64,000 nt of DNA, taken from positions 1 to 64,000 of the forward strand of contig NZ_BBJH01000001.1 in NCBI RefSeq assembly GCF_000739775.1, read 5' to 3'. The position numbers and the translations under genes were made by a program. Of this stretch, positions 51,918-59,891 are shown piece by piece. The stretch comes from Paraburkholderia heleia NBRC 101817 (GTDB taxonomy: Bacteria; Pseudomonadota; Gammaproteobacteria; Burkholderiales; Burkholderiaceae). A model generated the notes under the pieces. The model was not told the origin of the DNA and searched no databases. It saw nothing but the letters and a program-made list of their open reading frames with translations. Numbering within the stretch: position 1 is the first letter of the stretch; the number at the start of each line of letters is the position of its first letter.

Positions 51918-52732
51918 GGTTTTGTCTGCAGGGTGGACGGATGCTCGCCGAGCAGCTGGCCGAGGCGTTCGGGCGTGCAGGCGTCGACCATCAGAAAGCG
52001 CGGTATCGCGAGCGGTTGCGTCGAGCGGGTGACGTGGTGCGGCTCAATCGTGAAGGCGGCGCGGTACCCCGCATGTTGTGCGAGCCCGGCGAGTTCATCG
52101 TCATGGATGCCGAACGGCCAGGCGAGCAGGTCGACGTGGCCGCCGAGCTGGTGCTCGAGCAACTCGCGGGAGTGCGCGAACTGCGTCAGCGCGAACTGCT
52201 CGAATGCGGGCGCCGACAGGCGCCGCCGCTCGGTGTTGAAGTTCGGATGCCACCAGGTGTGCGACTGGATGTCGAAGAGCCCGGTGTCGCGCAGTTCCCG
52301 CAACTCAGGCCAGGTCATCGCATACGACGCATTCGAGATGGCCGAGGGATAGATGAACAGGGTTACCGGAAATCGCTCGCGCAGGACGATCGAACGCATG
52401 ACTTCGTAGACCGAGCGATGACCGTCATCGACGGTGATGGCAATCGCCCTGGATGGCAGCCGCGCCGAAGGATCTTCGAGCCAGGTGACGATATCGCGCA
52501 GCGACACGATCTGGTAGCCGTGCGCGCGCAGCCAGGCGAGATGCGCTTCGAATGTGGTGACGCGCACCGTCATCGAGTCCGCCGCGTCCTGAGCGAAGCG
52601 ATGGTAGACGAGGATCGTGGCCTCGGATACGGGTTGCGCAGCGTCTGCATGTGCCGTCAACGGGTACAACGCCGTCGCCACGGCCAGAAGCATCATCGAT
52701 ATGCCGCGGGTCTTGCGGAGAAGAAAGCGCAT
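51914..52732 (-). CDS. Polysaccharide deacetylase (NodB domain)
   Basis: A 272-residue exported carbohydrate esterase 4-type enzyme. Signal sequence ISMMLLAVATALYPLTAHADA at the N-terminus, then ILVYHRFAQD, the NodB motif TVDDGHRSVYEVM with catalytic and metal Asp, and the metal His pair in SHTWWHPNF, followed by LLAWPFGIHDDELAGLAQHAG. It probably removes N-acetyl groups from a periplasmic or surface glycan. ATG 52732 gives the correct signal peptide; a much longer frame is open upstream. First gene of the overlapping operon with the DUF4015 and AmiE/NamZ-type genes, recalling PgaB, which combines deacetylase and hydrolase in one chain. Confidence 0.88.
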   Translation of the reverse strand: MRFLLRKTRGISMMLLAVATALYPLTAHADAAQPVSEATILVYHRFAQDAADSMTVRVTTFEAHLAWLRAHGYQIVSLRDIVTWLEDPSARLPSRAIAITVDDGHRSVYEVMRSIVLRERFPVTLFIYPSAISNASYAMTWPELRELRDTGLFDIQSHTWWHPNFNTERRRLSAPAFEQFALTQFAHSRELLEHQLGGHVDLLAWPFGIHDDELAGLAQHAGYRAAFTIEPHHVTRSTQPLAIPRFLMVDACTPERLGQLLGEHPSTLQTKP

Positions 52733-52959
52733 GTTCTTGTCCAGTTCTTCTGCTTGTTGCCGTGCGCGGGTTGCTGCCGCCACTACGCGCCGCGTCGTTT
52801 TTTGGTTGCTATATCCATTCCAACGGTTCCGCTCCCGTCCACGCTTGACCTGAATCAATGGCGCGGCGAGGAGGCAATGGATGATGCGTTTGTGGCGTCC
52901 ACGCGGCGCGCAGCACAAGTTTCGTTCCAGCGGTCAGGACATGACATCGAGCATCGGAA

Positions 52960-53214
52960 ATGCAGATGGGTGCCCGCGCCGCACGGGAATCGGCTTCGGC
53001 AATGGCGGGCGTGGACGTTGTGTTCTACAAGGAAATCCTCGATCACCGCGGCTTTGCGCACCGGTGCGAGTTGATGCGCATCCCGCAAGCGGCCCCGGAT
53101 GTCGACGACGCCATTGCAGGAGCCATTCTCGAATTCGAACAGGCACAGCGCGTGGTCGACTGGACGATCGCGGCAGATGGCTACCAGGTGCAGACACGGC
53201 GTGCCGCCGTCTAG
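52960..53214 (+). CDS. Small hypothetical protein, 84 aa
   Basis: A small soluble protein with coding-like composition: VDVVFYKEILDHRGFAHRCE then AAPDVDDAIAGAILEFEQAQ and VDWTIAADGYQVQTR. It looks like the short conserved hypothetical proteins of Burkholderia, but I can assign no function. The real start may be the later ATG at 53002 (MAGVDVV). It is followed, 17 bases after its stop, by the ruined CBS-domain gene with which it may once have formed an operon. Confidence 0.5.
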   Translation: MQMGARAARESASAMAGVDVVFYKEILDHRGFAHRCELMRIPQAAPDVDDAIAGAILEFEQAQRVVDWTIAADGYQVQTRRAAV

Positions 53215-53231
53215 CGAACCGGAGGACAATC

Positions 53232-53396
53232 ATGCACGCCAGTTGAGCTGGTGACGGACCGCGATCTCGTCGTCGCCGTGATGGCCAGCGGCGGGAATCC
53301 CGATCAGCTTACGGCGGGACAGATATACGCCGGCTGCCGGTCGTCGACGAATCGGGATGCCTCGCCGCCGTTGTCACGCTCGACGATATACAGCGT
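53232..53396 (+). pseudogene. Collapsed CBS-domain gene
   Basis: A ribosome site (GGAGG) and ATG at 53232 survive, but the frame stops after MHAS. From 53251 another frame reads VTDRDLVVAVMASGGNPDQL, a typical first CBS-domain end, and after a shift near 53317 a third frame reads RRLPVVDESGCLAAVVTLDD, the end of the second CBS domain. Both the N-terminus and the linker between domains are deleted. The intact protein would be about 140 residues. It lies between the small hypothetical gene and the GntR gene. Confidence 0.7.
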
Positions 53397-53459
53397 TCGG
53401 CTCCCGTTTCATGGTATAGCCGCGGGGGTCCCGCCGTGCATGGACAGCCGGGAACGCGC

Positions 53460-54239
53460 TCACGCAAAGGGCAGCGTGCCCGCCGGTGCCCGGCGCACGA
53501 TCATCAGCGTCGCGCCGATGTGGTCCTCCAGCGCGAGCGCCGCGCGCGCATCGGCGCGCTGCATGGCGGCCTCGAAAATGCGCAGGTGTTCCAGGTGCAC
53601 GTCGCGACGGGTGTCGACGAGGCCGATGCAAACCCGGCGATAGCGCTCGCCATGCTGCGAGAGAATCCGCAGGACCAGATACGTCCACGGCGAGGCCGCG
53701 GCAGAGATCAGCGCTTCGTGAAAGCGGCGGTTATGCACTTCCCAGGCCGACCGGTTCTCGACCGAGACGGGTTGCTCGAACGCGGATAGCATCTCGAAGC
53801 TCTCTCGCACGCGTTGCTCCCACGCGTGGTCGCCGCGCCGCACGGATTCGCGCAACGCCTCCACCTCGATATGAATGCGCAAGCGCGTGATGTCTTCGAG
53901 GTCGGCCAGCGACATGGGTGTGACGCGGAATCCGCGCTGGCCTTCTGCCACGACGAGTGCGTCGCTCACGAGCCGCGTGAGCGCCTCGCGCAGCGTGCCC
54001 GCGCCCACGTTGTACACGTCTTTCAGATGCTCGACGCGCAGCTTCGCGCCAGGCGGGTAGCGACCTTCGATGATGTGCTGGCGCAGTTGATGATAAGCCT
54101 GCTCGCCGAGCGTGCGGGCAGGCGGGCCATTGGACTCCTCGGCTTGAAGCGACGCAGCAGTGGAGAAGGTCAGCGCGGGCTGTGTCGCATCGACTGCAAA
54201 AGCGGCGCTGAGCGGATGGGCCGGATGAGTCGTGTTCAT
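53460..54239 (-). CDS. GntR-family (FCD) regulator of the phenol cluster
   Basis: A 259-residue GntR/FadR-type regulator. The winged HTH is at about residues 42-105 ([40 protein letters not shown]), and the FCD ligand domain follows ([40 protein letters not shown]). Its start overlaps the stop of the DmpR-type activator by four bases, so both are made together. In Comamonas testosteroni a GntR-type repressor, AphS, sits beside the phenol activator AphR and blocks phenol genes without substrate; this is probably the same arrangement, though I did not align the proteins. Confidence 0.87.
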   Translation of the reverse strand: MNTTHPAHPLSAAFAVDATQPALTFSTAASLQAEESNGPPARTLGEQAYHQLRQHIIEGRYPPGAKLRVEHLKDVYNVGAGTLREALTRLVSDALVVAEGQRGFRVTPMSLADLEDITRLRIHIEVEALRESVRRGDHAWEQRVRESFEMLSAFEQPVSVENRSAWEVHNRRFHEALISAAASPWTYLVLRILSQHGERYRRVCIGLVDTRRDVHLEHLRIFEAAMQRADARAALALEDHIGATLMIVRRAPAGTLPFA

Positions 54240-55957
54240 GGTTGCTGCCCCTCCTTGTCCTCATCGCGGCTCAGGCGATAGCTGAGCTGCGGTCGTGTCA
54301 GGCCAAGCATGCGCGCCGCGGCGGAAAGATTGCCTTTGGCCTTGTCCACGGCTTCACGCAGCAATGCGCGCTCGAGCCCTTCCAGTCCGCCGGCACAGTT
54401 TTGCAACTGATCGAGCAGCGCATGGCAGTCTATCTGCGTCGCCCGGCTGTCCGCAAGCTGGCCGCGCTGGTCGACCGATGCGCCTGCCGGAAATCCAATG
54501 CCGGGGAAGAGATCCCTTGCCTCGATCTCCCGATTCGGTCTCGAGAGGATGACCGCACGTTCGACCAGATTTTCGAGTTCGCGCACATTGCCCGGCCACG
54601 CGTAGCGGCGCAACGCCTCGCAGGCATGGTCGGTCAGCTTGGGCGCCGCCTTGCCATGCAGCCGCGCAAAGCGTTCGAGCATGGCTTGCGCCAACGGTTC
54701 GATGTCGCATTGCCGTTCGCGAAGCGGTGGAATGACCACGGGATAAACGTTGATGCGGTAATAGAGATCGGCACGAAAGCGCCCGTCCCGCACGGCGCCG
54801 CTCAGGTCCTGGTTCGTGGCCGTGACGAGGCGCACATCGACCTTCCGGCTCTGGGTCGAGCCCAGCCGCTCGACCTCGCCATCCTGGATCACACGCAGCA
54901 ACTTGGCCTGCACTTCCATGGGCAGTTCGCCGACTTCGTCGAGAAAAAGCGTACCGCCCTCGGCGCGCTCGAAGCGCCCGGGGCGCGCGGCTTGCGAGCC
55001 CGTGTAGGCGCCTTTTTCCGCGCCGAACAGTTCCGATTCGATCAGCGCATGGGGAATTGCCGCGCAGTTGACAGCCACGAAAGGCTGGTCGGCGCGTGAG
55101 CTCAACGCGTGCAGGGCGCGCGCGAAGCGCTCCTTGCCTACGCCGGTTTCGCCCGTGAGCAGCACGGTCACTTTCGTGGGGGCCGCCAACTGGAGTAATT
55201 CATAGGCAGAACGAAACGCCTCGGACTGGCCAATCAGCTGTGTCCGGTTCGCTTCCGGTGCAATTTCGCGGCGCAGCGATTCGACCTCGGTCTGCAGATT
55301 CTGGAGCGTGCTGATCAGCGACTCGGCCTTGAACCAGGCGGCGAGCTCATCCGCGTCGGGCCAATCTTCGAGCGGTTTGCCGACGATGTGGCAGCGTGCA
55401 TCTCCCCGGGCGACACACGCGGTTTCCTTGAACACGATGGTGCGTCCCATGAAGGCGCTCGTATAGCCGCAGGCGTAGCCGATCAGCATCCAGCAGACCG
55501 GTTCCGTCTGCATACCGAAGTGGCGCGCGTGGACCTCGGCCTCCCATGAGTGCTCCCATTGGTACTCGCCGGAGAAGTAGCCGGTTTGCGGGTCGGCCTC
55601 GAAGCGTATGGGCTTGACCTGTACCGCGCCCTCGAGCATGTGGAGCTGCGGCCCCACGGCGAACATGTCATAAAGCGATGCGCCGCTCCTGATCTCGCGG
55701 GCGAGCGCCGCGTCGCGCTCGCCCGCGGCGAAGCCGGCGCGCGTGAAATAGCGGCGGGTCTGCACCGGGCCCACGCTCTCCATCATTTCCTTGCGCAGCG
55801 CGCCGAGCGCCGCCGCGTGAATCAGCACCATACGTTGATCGCCGAGCCAGATGCGTCCGTCGCTGGTCGAAAAATGAATCAGCCGCCGGAGGTCGGCGTC
55901 TGCAGGAAAGGGCGCGGGCTGTGAGTCCGGCCGCGGGGCGGGTTGGGGGGCTGTCAT
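54236..55957 (-). CDS. dmpR: Sigma-54-dependent phenol-sensing activator (DmpR/MopR class)
   Basis: A 573-residue NtrC-family activator. The XylR N-terminal and V4R sensor domains cover about residues 20-210, then a linker coiled coil, AAA+ domain with Walker A GETGVGK (269-275), GAYTGS (316-321, a variant of the sigma-54 contact loop GAFTGA), Walker B FLDE (338-341), and a Fis-type HTH at the end. The residues known in MopR for phenol (His106, Trp134) and zinc (Cys155, Glu178, Cys181, Cys189) occur here at exactly those numbers. Phenol binding should relieve repression and fire the divergent sigma-54 promoter before dmpK. Confidence 0.95.
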   Translation of the reverse strand: MTAPQPAPRPDSQPAPFPADADLRRLIHFSTSDGRIWLGDQRMVLIHAAALGALRKEMMESVGPVQTRRYFTRAGFAAGERDAALAREIRSGASLYDMFAVGPQLHMLEGAVQVKPIRFEADPQTGYFSGEYQWEHSWEAEVHARHFGMQTEPVCWMLIGYACGYTSAFMGRTIVFKETACVARGDARCHIVGKPLEDWPDADELAAWFKAESLISTLQNLQTEVESLRREIAPEANRTQLIGQSEAFRSAYELLQLAAPTKVTVLLTGETGVGKERFARALHALSSRADQPFVAVNCAAIPHALIESELFGAEKGAYTGSQAARPGRFERAEGGTLFLDEVGELPMEVQAKLLRVIQDGEVERLGSTQSRKVDVRLVTATNQDLSGAVRDGRFRADLYYRINVYPVVIPPLRERQCDIEPLAQAMLERFARLHGKAAPKLTDHACEALRRYAWPGNVRELENLVERAVILSRPNREIEARDLFPGIGFPAGASVDQRGQLADSRATQIDCHALLDQLQNCAGGLEGLERALLREAVDKAKGNLSAAARMLGLTRPQLSYRLSRDEDKEGQQP

Positions 55958-56012
55958 GTCTCCTCCGTCGAGATTTTCTATTTTTCCGCTACGAGGCGCG
56001 GAAAAGGCGACG

Positions 56013-56086
56013 ATTTCATGAATTCATCAAATGCTCGTGAACGCCTTTATCAAATCATGAAAGCAACCGGAAAATCAATGGATTGA
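56013..56086. promoter_or_regulatory. Probable upstream activating sequences for the DmpR-type protein
   Basis: Two similar inverted-repeat elements lie 120-210 bases upstream of the sigma-54 promoter: 56013-56032 (near-perfect palindrome around ATGAATTCAT) and 56046-56062 (TTTATCAAATCATGAAA, the same half-sites inverted). A third perfect palindrome TCAATGGATTGA is at 56075-56086. Position and ATCAA-type half-sites fit XylR/DmpR enhancer sites. Confidence 0.5.
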
Positions 56087-56204
56087 CCGTCGATTTGGGC
56101 GCTCTTTGAGGCTCGGGTTAACCTCGATTCTGGCCGGAAACCGCTCACCGCGTCTAAGTGTTTGCCCTTAATTATCGAGATTTTTGGCTGGCATGGCCGC
56201 CGCA

Positions 56205-56220
56205 TGGCATGGATGGTGCA
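56205..56220 (+). promoter_or_regulatory. Sigma-54 promoter of the phenol operon
   Basis: TGGCATGGATGGTGCA matches the -24/-12 consensus TGGCAC-N5-TTGCA with GG at 56206-56207 and GC at 56218-56219, ten bases apart. Transcription would start near 56231, about 20 bases before the dmpK ATG. A second, weaker element (TGGCATGGCCGCCGCA, 56189-56204) abuts it directly. Confidence 0.7.
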
Positions 56221-56251
56221 TTGAGGTCCGTGCATGAAGGAGACACCCGCC

Positions 56252-56503
56252 ATGCTCAAACCACCGGCATCCATGCAAGCCGATACCGCCTCGATCGACG
56301 TGTTCGACACAACCCGCAAGTTTGTCAGGGTCACTGGCATCAACCCGCGAGGGTTCGTCGAGTTCGAGTTTTCGGTCGGTATTCCGGAGCTTTGCGTCGA
56401 ACTGATGCTGCCGCGAGAAGCATTCGAGGAGTTCTGTGTCGCGCAGAATGCCGTGCGGCTTGCGGAGGAAGACGAACCCATGACCAGCAGGAGCAAGCAG
56501 TGA
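56252..56503 (+). CDS. dmpK: Phenol hydroxylase assembly protein DmpK
   Basis: An 83-residue protein of the phenol hydroxylase subunit family DmpK/PhK: FDTTRKFVRVTGINPRGFVE, then FSVGIPELCVELMLPREAFE and a short acidic tail. DmpK is not part of the active enzyme but is needed to load iron into the oxygenase. ATG 56252 follows AAGGAGA at a normal distance; ATG 56234 lacks this. First gene after the sigma-54 promoter. Its TGA overlaps the GTG start of dmpL. Confidence 0.92.
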   Translation: MLKPPASMQADTASIDVFDTTRKFVRVTGINPRGFVEFEFSVGIPELCVELMLPREAFEEFCVAQNAVRLAEEDEPMTSRSKQ

Positions 56504-57495
56504 CCATCGATCTGAAGACAGTGGATATCAAGCCGCTGCGGCACACTTACGCCCACGTGGCGCAATACATCGGCGGAGACAAGACGGCGTCGCGCTATCA
56601 GGAAGGCATCATGGGCGCCCAGCCCTGCGCGAACTTCCACTACCGGCCCACGTGGGACCCGGAGCACGAACTGTTCGACGCCGCGCGCACATCCATTCAT
56701 ATGCAGAACTGGTACGCGTTGAAGGACCCGCGCCAGTTCTACTACGCGTCATGGACCATGACGCGAGCGCGTCAGCAGGACACCATGGAGGCGAACTTCG
56801 AGTTCGTGGAATCGCGCGGCATGGTTGGCCTGATGTCCGACGAACTCGTCAATCACGCAATGCAGGTGCTCGTGCCTCTGCGCCACGTGGCGTGGGGCGG
56901 CAACATGAACAACGCCCAGATCTGCGCGATCGGCTACGGCACCGCGTTCACAGCCCCCGCGATGTTCCACGCGATGGACCACCTGGGTATTGCGCAATAC
57001 CTCACGCGGCTTGCGCTCTCGATGTCGGGCCCAGAGCGCCTGGACGAGGCGAAGCAGGCCTGGATGGTCGACCCCACCTGGCAAGCGCTGCGTCGCTATG
57101 TGGAAGACACGCTCGTGCTCCAGGACCCCGTGGAGCTGTTTGTCGCACAGAATCTCGCGCTCGACGGCCTCCTGTATCCGCTCGTGTACGAACGCTACGT
57201 CGACGAGCGCGTGGCGCTGGCTGGCGGCAGCGCGGTGGCGATGCTCACGGCCTTCATGCCTGAATGGCACGACGAGTCGAGCCGCTGGGTCGACGCGGTC
57301 GTGAAGACCATGGCGGCCGAATCCGAAGACAACAAGACGTTGCTGACCCAATGGGTATGCAAGTGGGAAGAGCAGGCTGCCACGGCGTTGCTGCCGGTTG
57401 CGGAGCTGGCGTTCCCGTCGGGCGGCCATCGTGCGCTCGATGAGACGCGCCAGCAATTGCGCGCGCGGCTGGCCAAGCTCGGAATCGGCTATTGA
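56500..57495 (+). CDS. dmpL: Phenol hydroxylase small oxygenase subunit DmpL
   Basis: A 331-residue beta subunit of the multicomponent phenol hydroxylase. It begins with GTG 56500 (TIDLKTVDIKPLRHTYAHVA), with AGGAG just upstream and GTGA overlap with dmpK. Characteristic segments are YQEGIMGAQPCANFHYRPTW, DPRQFYYASWTMTRARQQDT and AWGGNMNNAQICAIGYGTAF. It has the ferritin-like fold of diiron hydroxylase beta subunits without iron ligands and pairs with DmpN and DmpO in the hydroxylase core. Confidence 0.95.
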   Translation: MTIDLKTVDIKPLRHTYAHVAQYIGGDKTASRYQEGIMGAQPCANFHYRPTWDPEHELFDAARTSIHMQNWYALKDPRQFYYASWTMTRARQQDTMEANFEFVESRGMVGLMSDELVNHAMQVLVPLRHVAWGGNMNNAQICAIGYGTAFTAPAMFHAMDHLGIAQYLTRLALSMSGPERLDEAKQAWMVDPTWQALRRYVEDTLVLQDPVELFVAQNLALDGLLYPLVYERYVDERVALAGGSAVAMLTAFMPEWHDESSRWVDAVVKTMAAESEDNKTLLTQWVCKWEEQAATALLPVAELAFPSGGHRALDETRQQLRARLAKLGIGY

Positions 57496-57535
57496 ATCCC
57501 GCCGACTAACTGACTAATCGATTCAGGAAATATTT

Positions 57536-57805
57536 ATGTCCAACGTATTCATCGCCTTTCAGGCCAATGAGGAGTCCAGACCAGTAGTCGAGGCGATCCT
57601 CGCGGACAACCCGGATGCTGTAGCGGTCGAGTCTCCGGGCATGGTGAAGATCGATGCCCCCGGGCATCTTACGATCCGGCGCGAAACCATCGAGAACCTC
57701 ATCGGCACGCGCTTCGATCTGCAGCAGCTGCAGGTCAATCTCATCACGTTGTCCGGGCACCTCGACGAAGACGACGACCAGTTCACGCTGAGCTGGAAAC
57801 ACTGA
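57536..57805 (+). CDS. dmpM: Phenol hydroxylase regulatory protein DmpM
   Basis: An 89-residue cofactor-less effector protein of the MmoB/DmpM family (VFIAFQANEESRPVVEAILA, then SPGMVKIDAPGHLTIRRETI and GRF-like NLIGTRFDLQQLQVNLITLS). It binds the hydroxylase and tunes oxygen activation. The acidic end (HLDEDDDQF) is typical. It lies 40 bases after dmpL and 37 before dmpN. Confidence 0.95.
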   Translation: MSNVFIAFQANEESRPVVEAILADNPDAVAVESPGMVKIDAPGHLTIRRETIENLIGTRFDLQQLQVNLITLSGHLDEDDDQFTLSWKH

Positions 57806-57842
57806 ACCACGCAATACGGACCCTACCAGGAAGGAGACACGA

Positions 57843-59390
57843 ATGGACACGCCAGTGCTGAAAAAGAAACTTGGCCTGAAGGAGCGGTACGCTGCCATGA
57901 CGCGCGGCCTCGGCTGGGAGACTTCCTATCAGCCGATGGAAAAGGTCTTCCCGTTCGATCGCTACGAAGGCATCAAGATTCACGATTGGGACAAATGGGT
58001 CGACCCGTTCCGCCTGACGATGGACGCGTACTGGAAATACCAGGGCGAGAAGGAAAAGAAGCTCTATGCGGTGATTGATGCATTCACGCAGAACAACGCG
58101 TTCCTCGGCGTCACAGACGCGCGCTACATTAACGCGCTCAAGCTCTTCATTCAGGGCGTGACACCGCTCGAGTACTACGCGCACCGCGGCTTTGCCCACG
58201 TCGGCCGTCACTTCACCGGTGAGGGTGCGCGCGTGGCATGCCAGATGCAGTCGATCGACGAGCTGCGTCACTACCAGACCGAAACGCATGCCATGTCCAC
58301 CTATAACAAGTTCTTCAACGGCATGCATCATTCGAACCACTGGTTCGATCGCGTCTGGTATCTCTCCGTGCCGAAGTCGTTCTTCGAGGACGCCTGCACC
58401 GCCGGGCCGTTCGAGTTCCTCACCGCGGTGAGTTTCTCGTTCGAGTACGTGCTGACCAATCTGCTGTTCGTGCCGTTCATGTCGGGCGCCGCATACAACG
58501 GAGACATGTCGACCGTGACGTTCGGCTTCTCGGCGCAGTCCGACGAGTCGCGTCACATGACGCTCGGGATCGAGTGCATCAAGTTCATGCTCGAGCAGGA
58601 CCCTGACAACGTACCGATCGTGCAGCGCTGGATCGACAAGTGGTTCTGGCGCGGCTACCGGCTGCTCACGCTGGTCGCGATGATGATGGATTACATGCAG
58701 CCCAAGCGCGTGATGAGCTGGAAGGAAGCGTGGGAAATGTATGCCGAGCAGAACGGCGGCGCGCTGTTCAAGGACCTCGCGCGTTACGGCATTCGCGAGC
58801 CCAAGGGCTGGAAGGATGCGTGCGAAGGCAAGGATCACCTCAGCCATCAGGCATGGGCGACGTTCTACAGCTTCGGCGCGGCGGCACCGTTCCACACATG
58901 GTTGCCGCGCGAGGACGAGATGACCTGGCTTTCCGCCAAGTACCCGGAGAGCTTCGATGCGCTCTACCGGCCCCGCCTGGAGCACTGGGGCGAACGCGCC
59001 CGGGCGGGCGAGCGCTTCTATGTGAAGACGCTGCCGATGCTGTGCCAGACCTGCCAGATCCCGATGTTCTTCACCGAGCCCGGCGATGCGACGAAGATCT
59101 GCGCGCGCGAGTCGGACTATCTGGGCAACCGCTATCACTTTTGCAGCGGCCACTGCAAGGAGATCTTCGATCACGAACCGGAGAAGTTCACTCAGTCGTG
59201 GCTGCCTGTGCACCAGATCTATCAGGGCAACTGCTTCAAGCCCGGCACCGATCCCACGAGCGATGGCTTCGATCCGCTTGCTGCCGTGCTCGACTATTAC
59301 GAGGTGAGCCCGCAAGACAGTATGGACTTCGAAGGATCGCAGGACCAGAAGAACTTTGCTGCCTGGCGCGGCCAGGCCACGAGCAACTGA
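57843..59390 (+). CDS. dmpN: Phenol hydroxylase large oxygenase subunit DmpN
   Basis: A 515-residue alpha subunit that carries the diiron centre and hydroxylates phenol to catechol. The two iron-ligand motifs are DELRH at 139-143 and DESRH at 234-238. The start MDTPVLKKKLGLKERYAAMT and the segment RGLGWETSYQPMEKVFPFDR are family hallmarks, and a cysteine-rich zone near LCQTCQIPMFFTEPGDATKI followed by FCSGHCKEIFDHEPEKF closes the protein. AAGGAGAC precedes the ATG. Length equals that of DmpN in Pseudomonas. Confidence 0.97.
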   Translation: MDTPVLKKKLGLKERYAAMTRGLGWETSYQPMEKVFPFDRYEGIKIHDWDKWVDPFRLTMDAYWKYQGEKEKKLYAVIDAFTQNNAFLGVTDARYINALKLFIQGVTPLEYYAHRGFAHVGRHFTGEGARVACQMQSIDELRHYQTETHAMSTYNKFFNGMHHSNHWFDRVWYLSVPKSFFEDACTAGPFEFLTAVSFSFEYVLTNLLFVPFMSGAAYNGDMSTVTFGFSAQSDESRHMTLGIECIKFMLEQDPDNVPIVQRWIDKWFWRGYRLLTLVAMMMDYMQPKRVMSWKEAWEMYAEQNGGALFKDLARYGIREPKGWKDACEGKDHLSHQAWATFYSFGAAAPFHTWLPREDEMTWLSAKYPESFDALYRPRLEHWGERARAGERFYVKTLPMLCQTCQIPMFFTEPGDATKICARESDYLGNRYHFCSGHCKEIFDHEPEKFTQSWLPVHQIYQGNCFKPGTDPTSDGFDPLAAVLDYYEVSPQDSMDFEGSQDQKNFAAWRGQATSN

Positions 59391-59417
59391 TTTGGCGACG
59401 CATTACAGGAGACAACC

Positions 59418-59774
59418 GTGACCGTCATCGCGACCCGACCCTATCGTTTCCCGCCGCAGGACACGGCGGAGAAGTTTCCCGCACCGCTGCTCTACGTCGG
59501 CTGGGAAGACCATTTGATGTTTCCCGCGCCGTTCTGCCTGCCGCTGCCGCCACAGACGCCTTTCGGTGCACTGGCCGAGCAGATCCTGCCGGGCATCTAC
59601 GGCTATCACCCCGACTTCGCGAAGATCGACTGGAGCGCGGTGCAGTGGTTCAGGTCCGGCAAGCCGTTTCAGCCCGATTTCGCGAAAACGCTCGCGGAAA
59701 ACGGTATCGGCCATAAGGACCTGATCCGCTTTCGCACGCCGGGTCTGACCGGCATAAAGGGATCCTGTAGCTGA
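59418..59774 (+). CDS. dmpO: Phenol hydroxylase gamma subunit DmpO
   Basis: A 118-residue third subunit of the hydroxylase core: RPYRFPPQDTAEKFPAPLLY, then GWEDHLMFPAPFCLPLPPQT and GIYGYHPDFAKIDWSAVQWF. GTG 59418 is the start, with AGGAGACAAC just before it. It is complete and normal in length. A 117-base gap with a small hairpin separates it from dmpP, the widest gap between the hydroxylase genes. Confidence 0.95.
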   Translation: MTVIATRPYRFPPQDTAEKFPAPLLYVGWEDHLMFPAPFCLPLPPQTPFGALAEQILPGIYGYHPDFAKIDWSAVQWFRSGKPFQPDFAKTLAENGIGHKDLIRFRTPGLTGIKGSCS

Positions 59775-59776
59775 CC

Positions 59777-59791
59777 GCCGGTTCAGCCGGC
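59777..59791 (+). other. Small hairpin in the dmpO-dmpP gap
   Basis: An inverted repeat GCCGG-TTCAG-CCGGC starts a few bases after the dmpO stop. With no following T tract it is not a standard terminator, but it could slow decay of the upstream mRNA or reduce dmpP expression. Confidence 0.3.
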
Positions 59792-59891
59792 AGCACCACG
59801 CCGCCTATGTGACTTTCTGGGCCGCCTGCGCGCGGTCCAGTTCGAGAAAGGCCATTACGGCACGAATTGATGTTTGAAGTACGGATCGACC

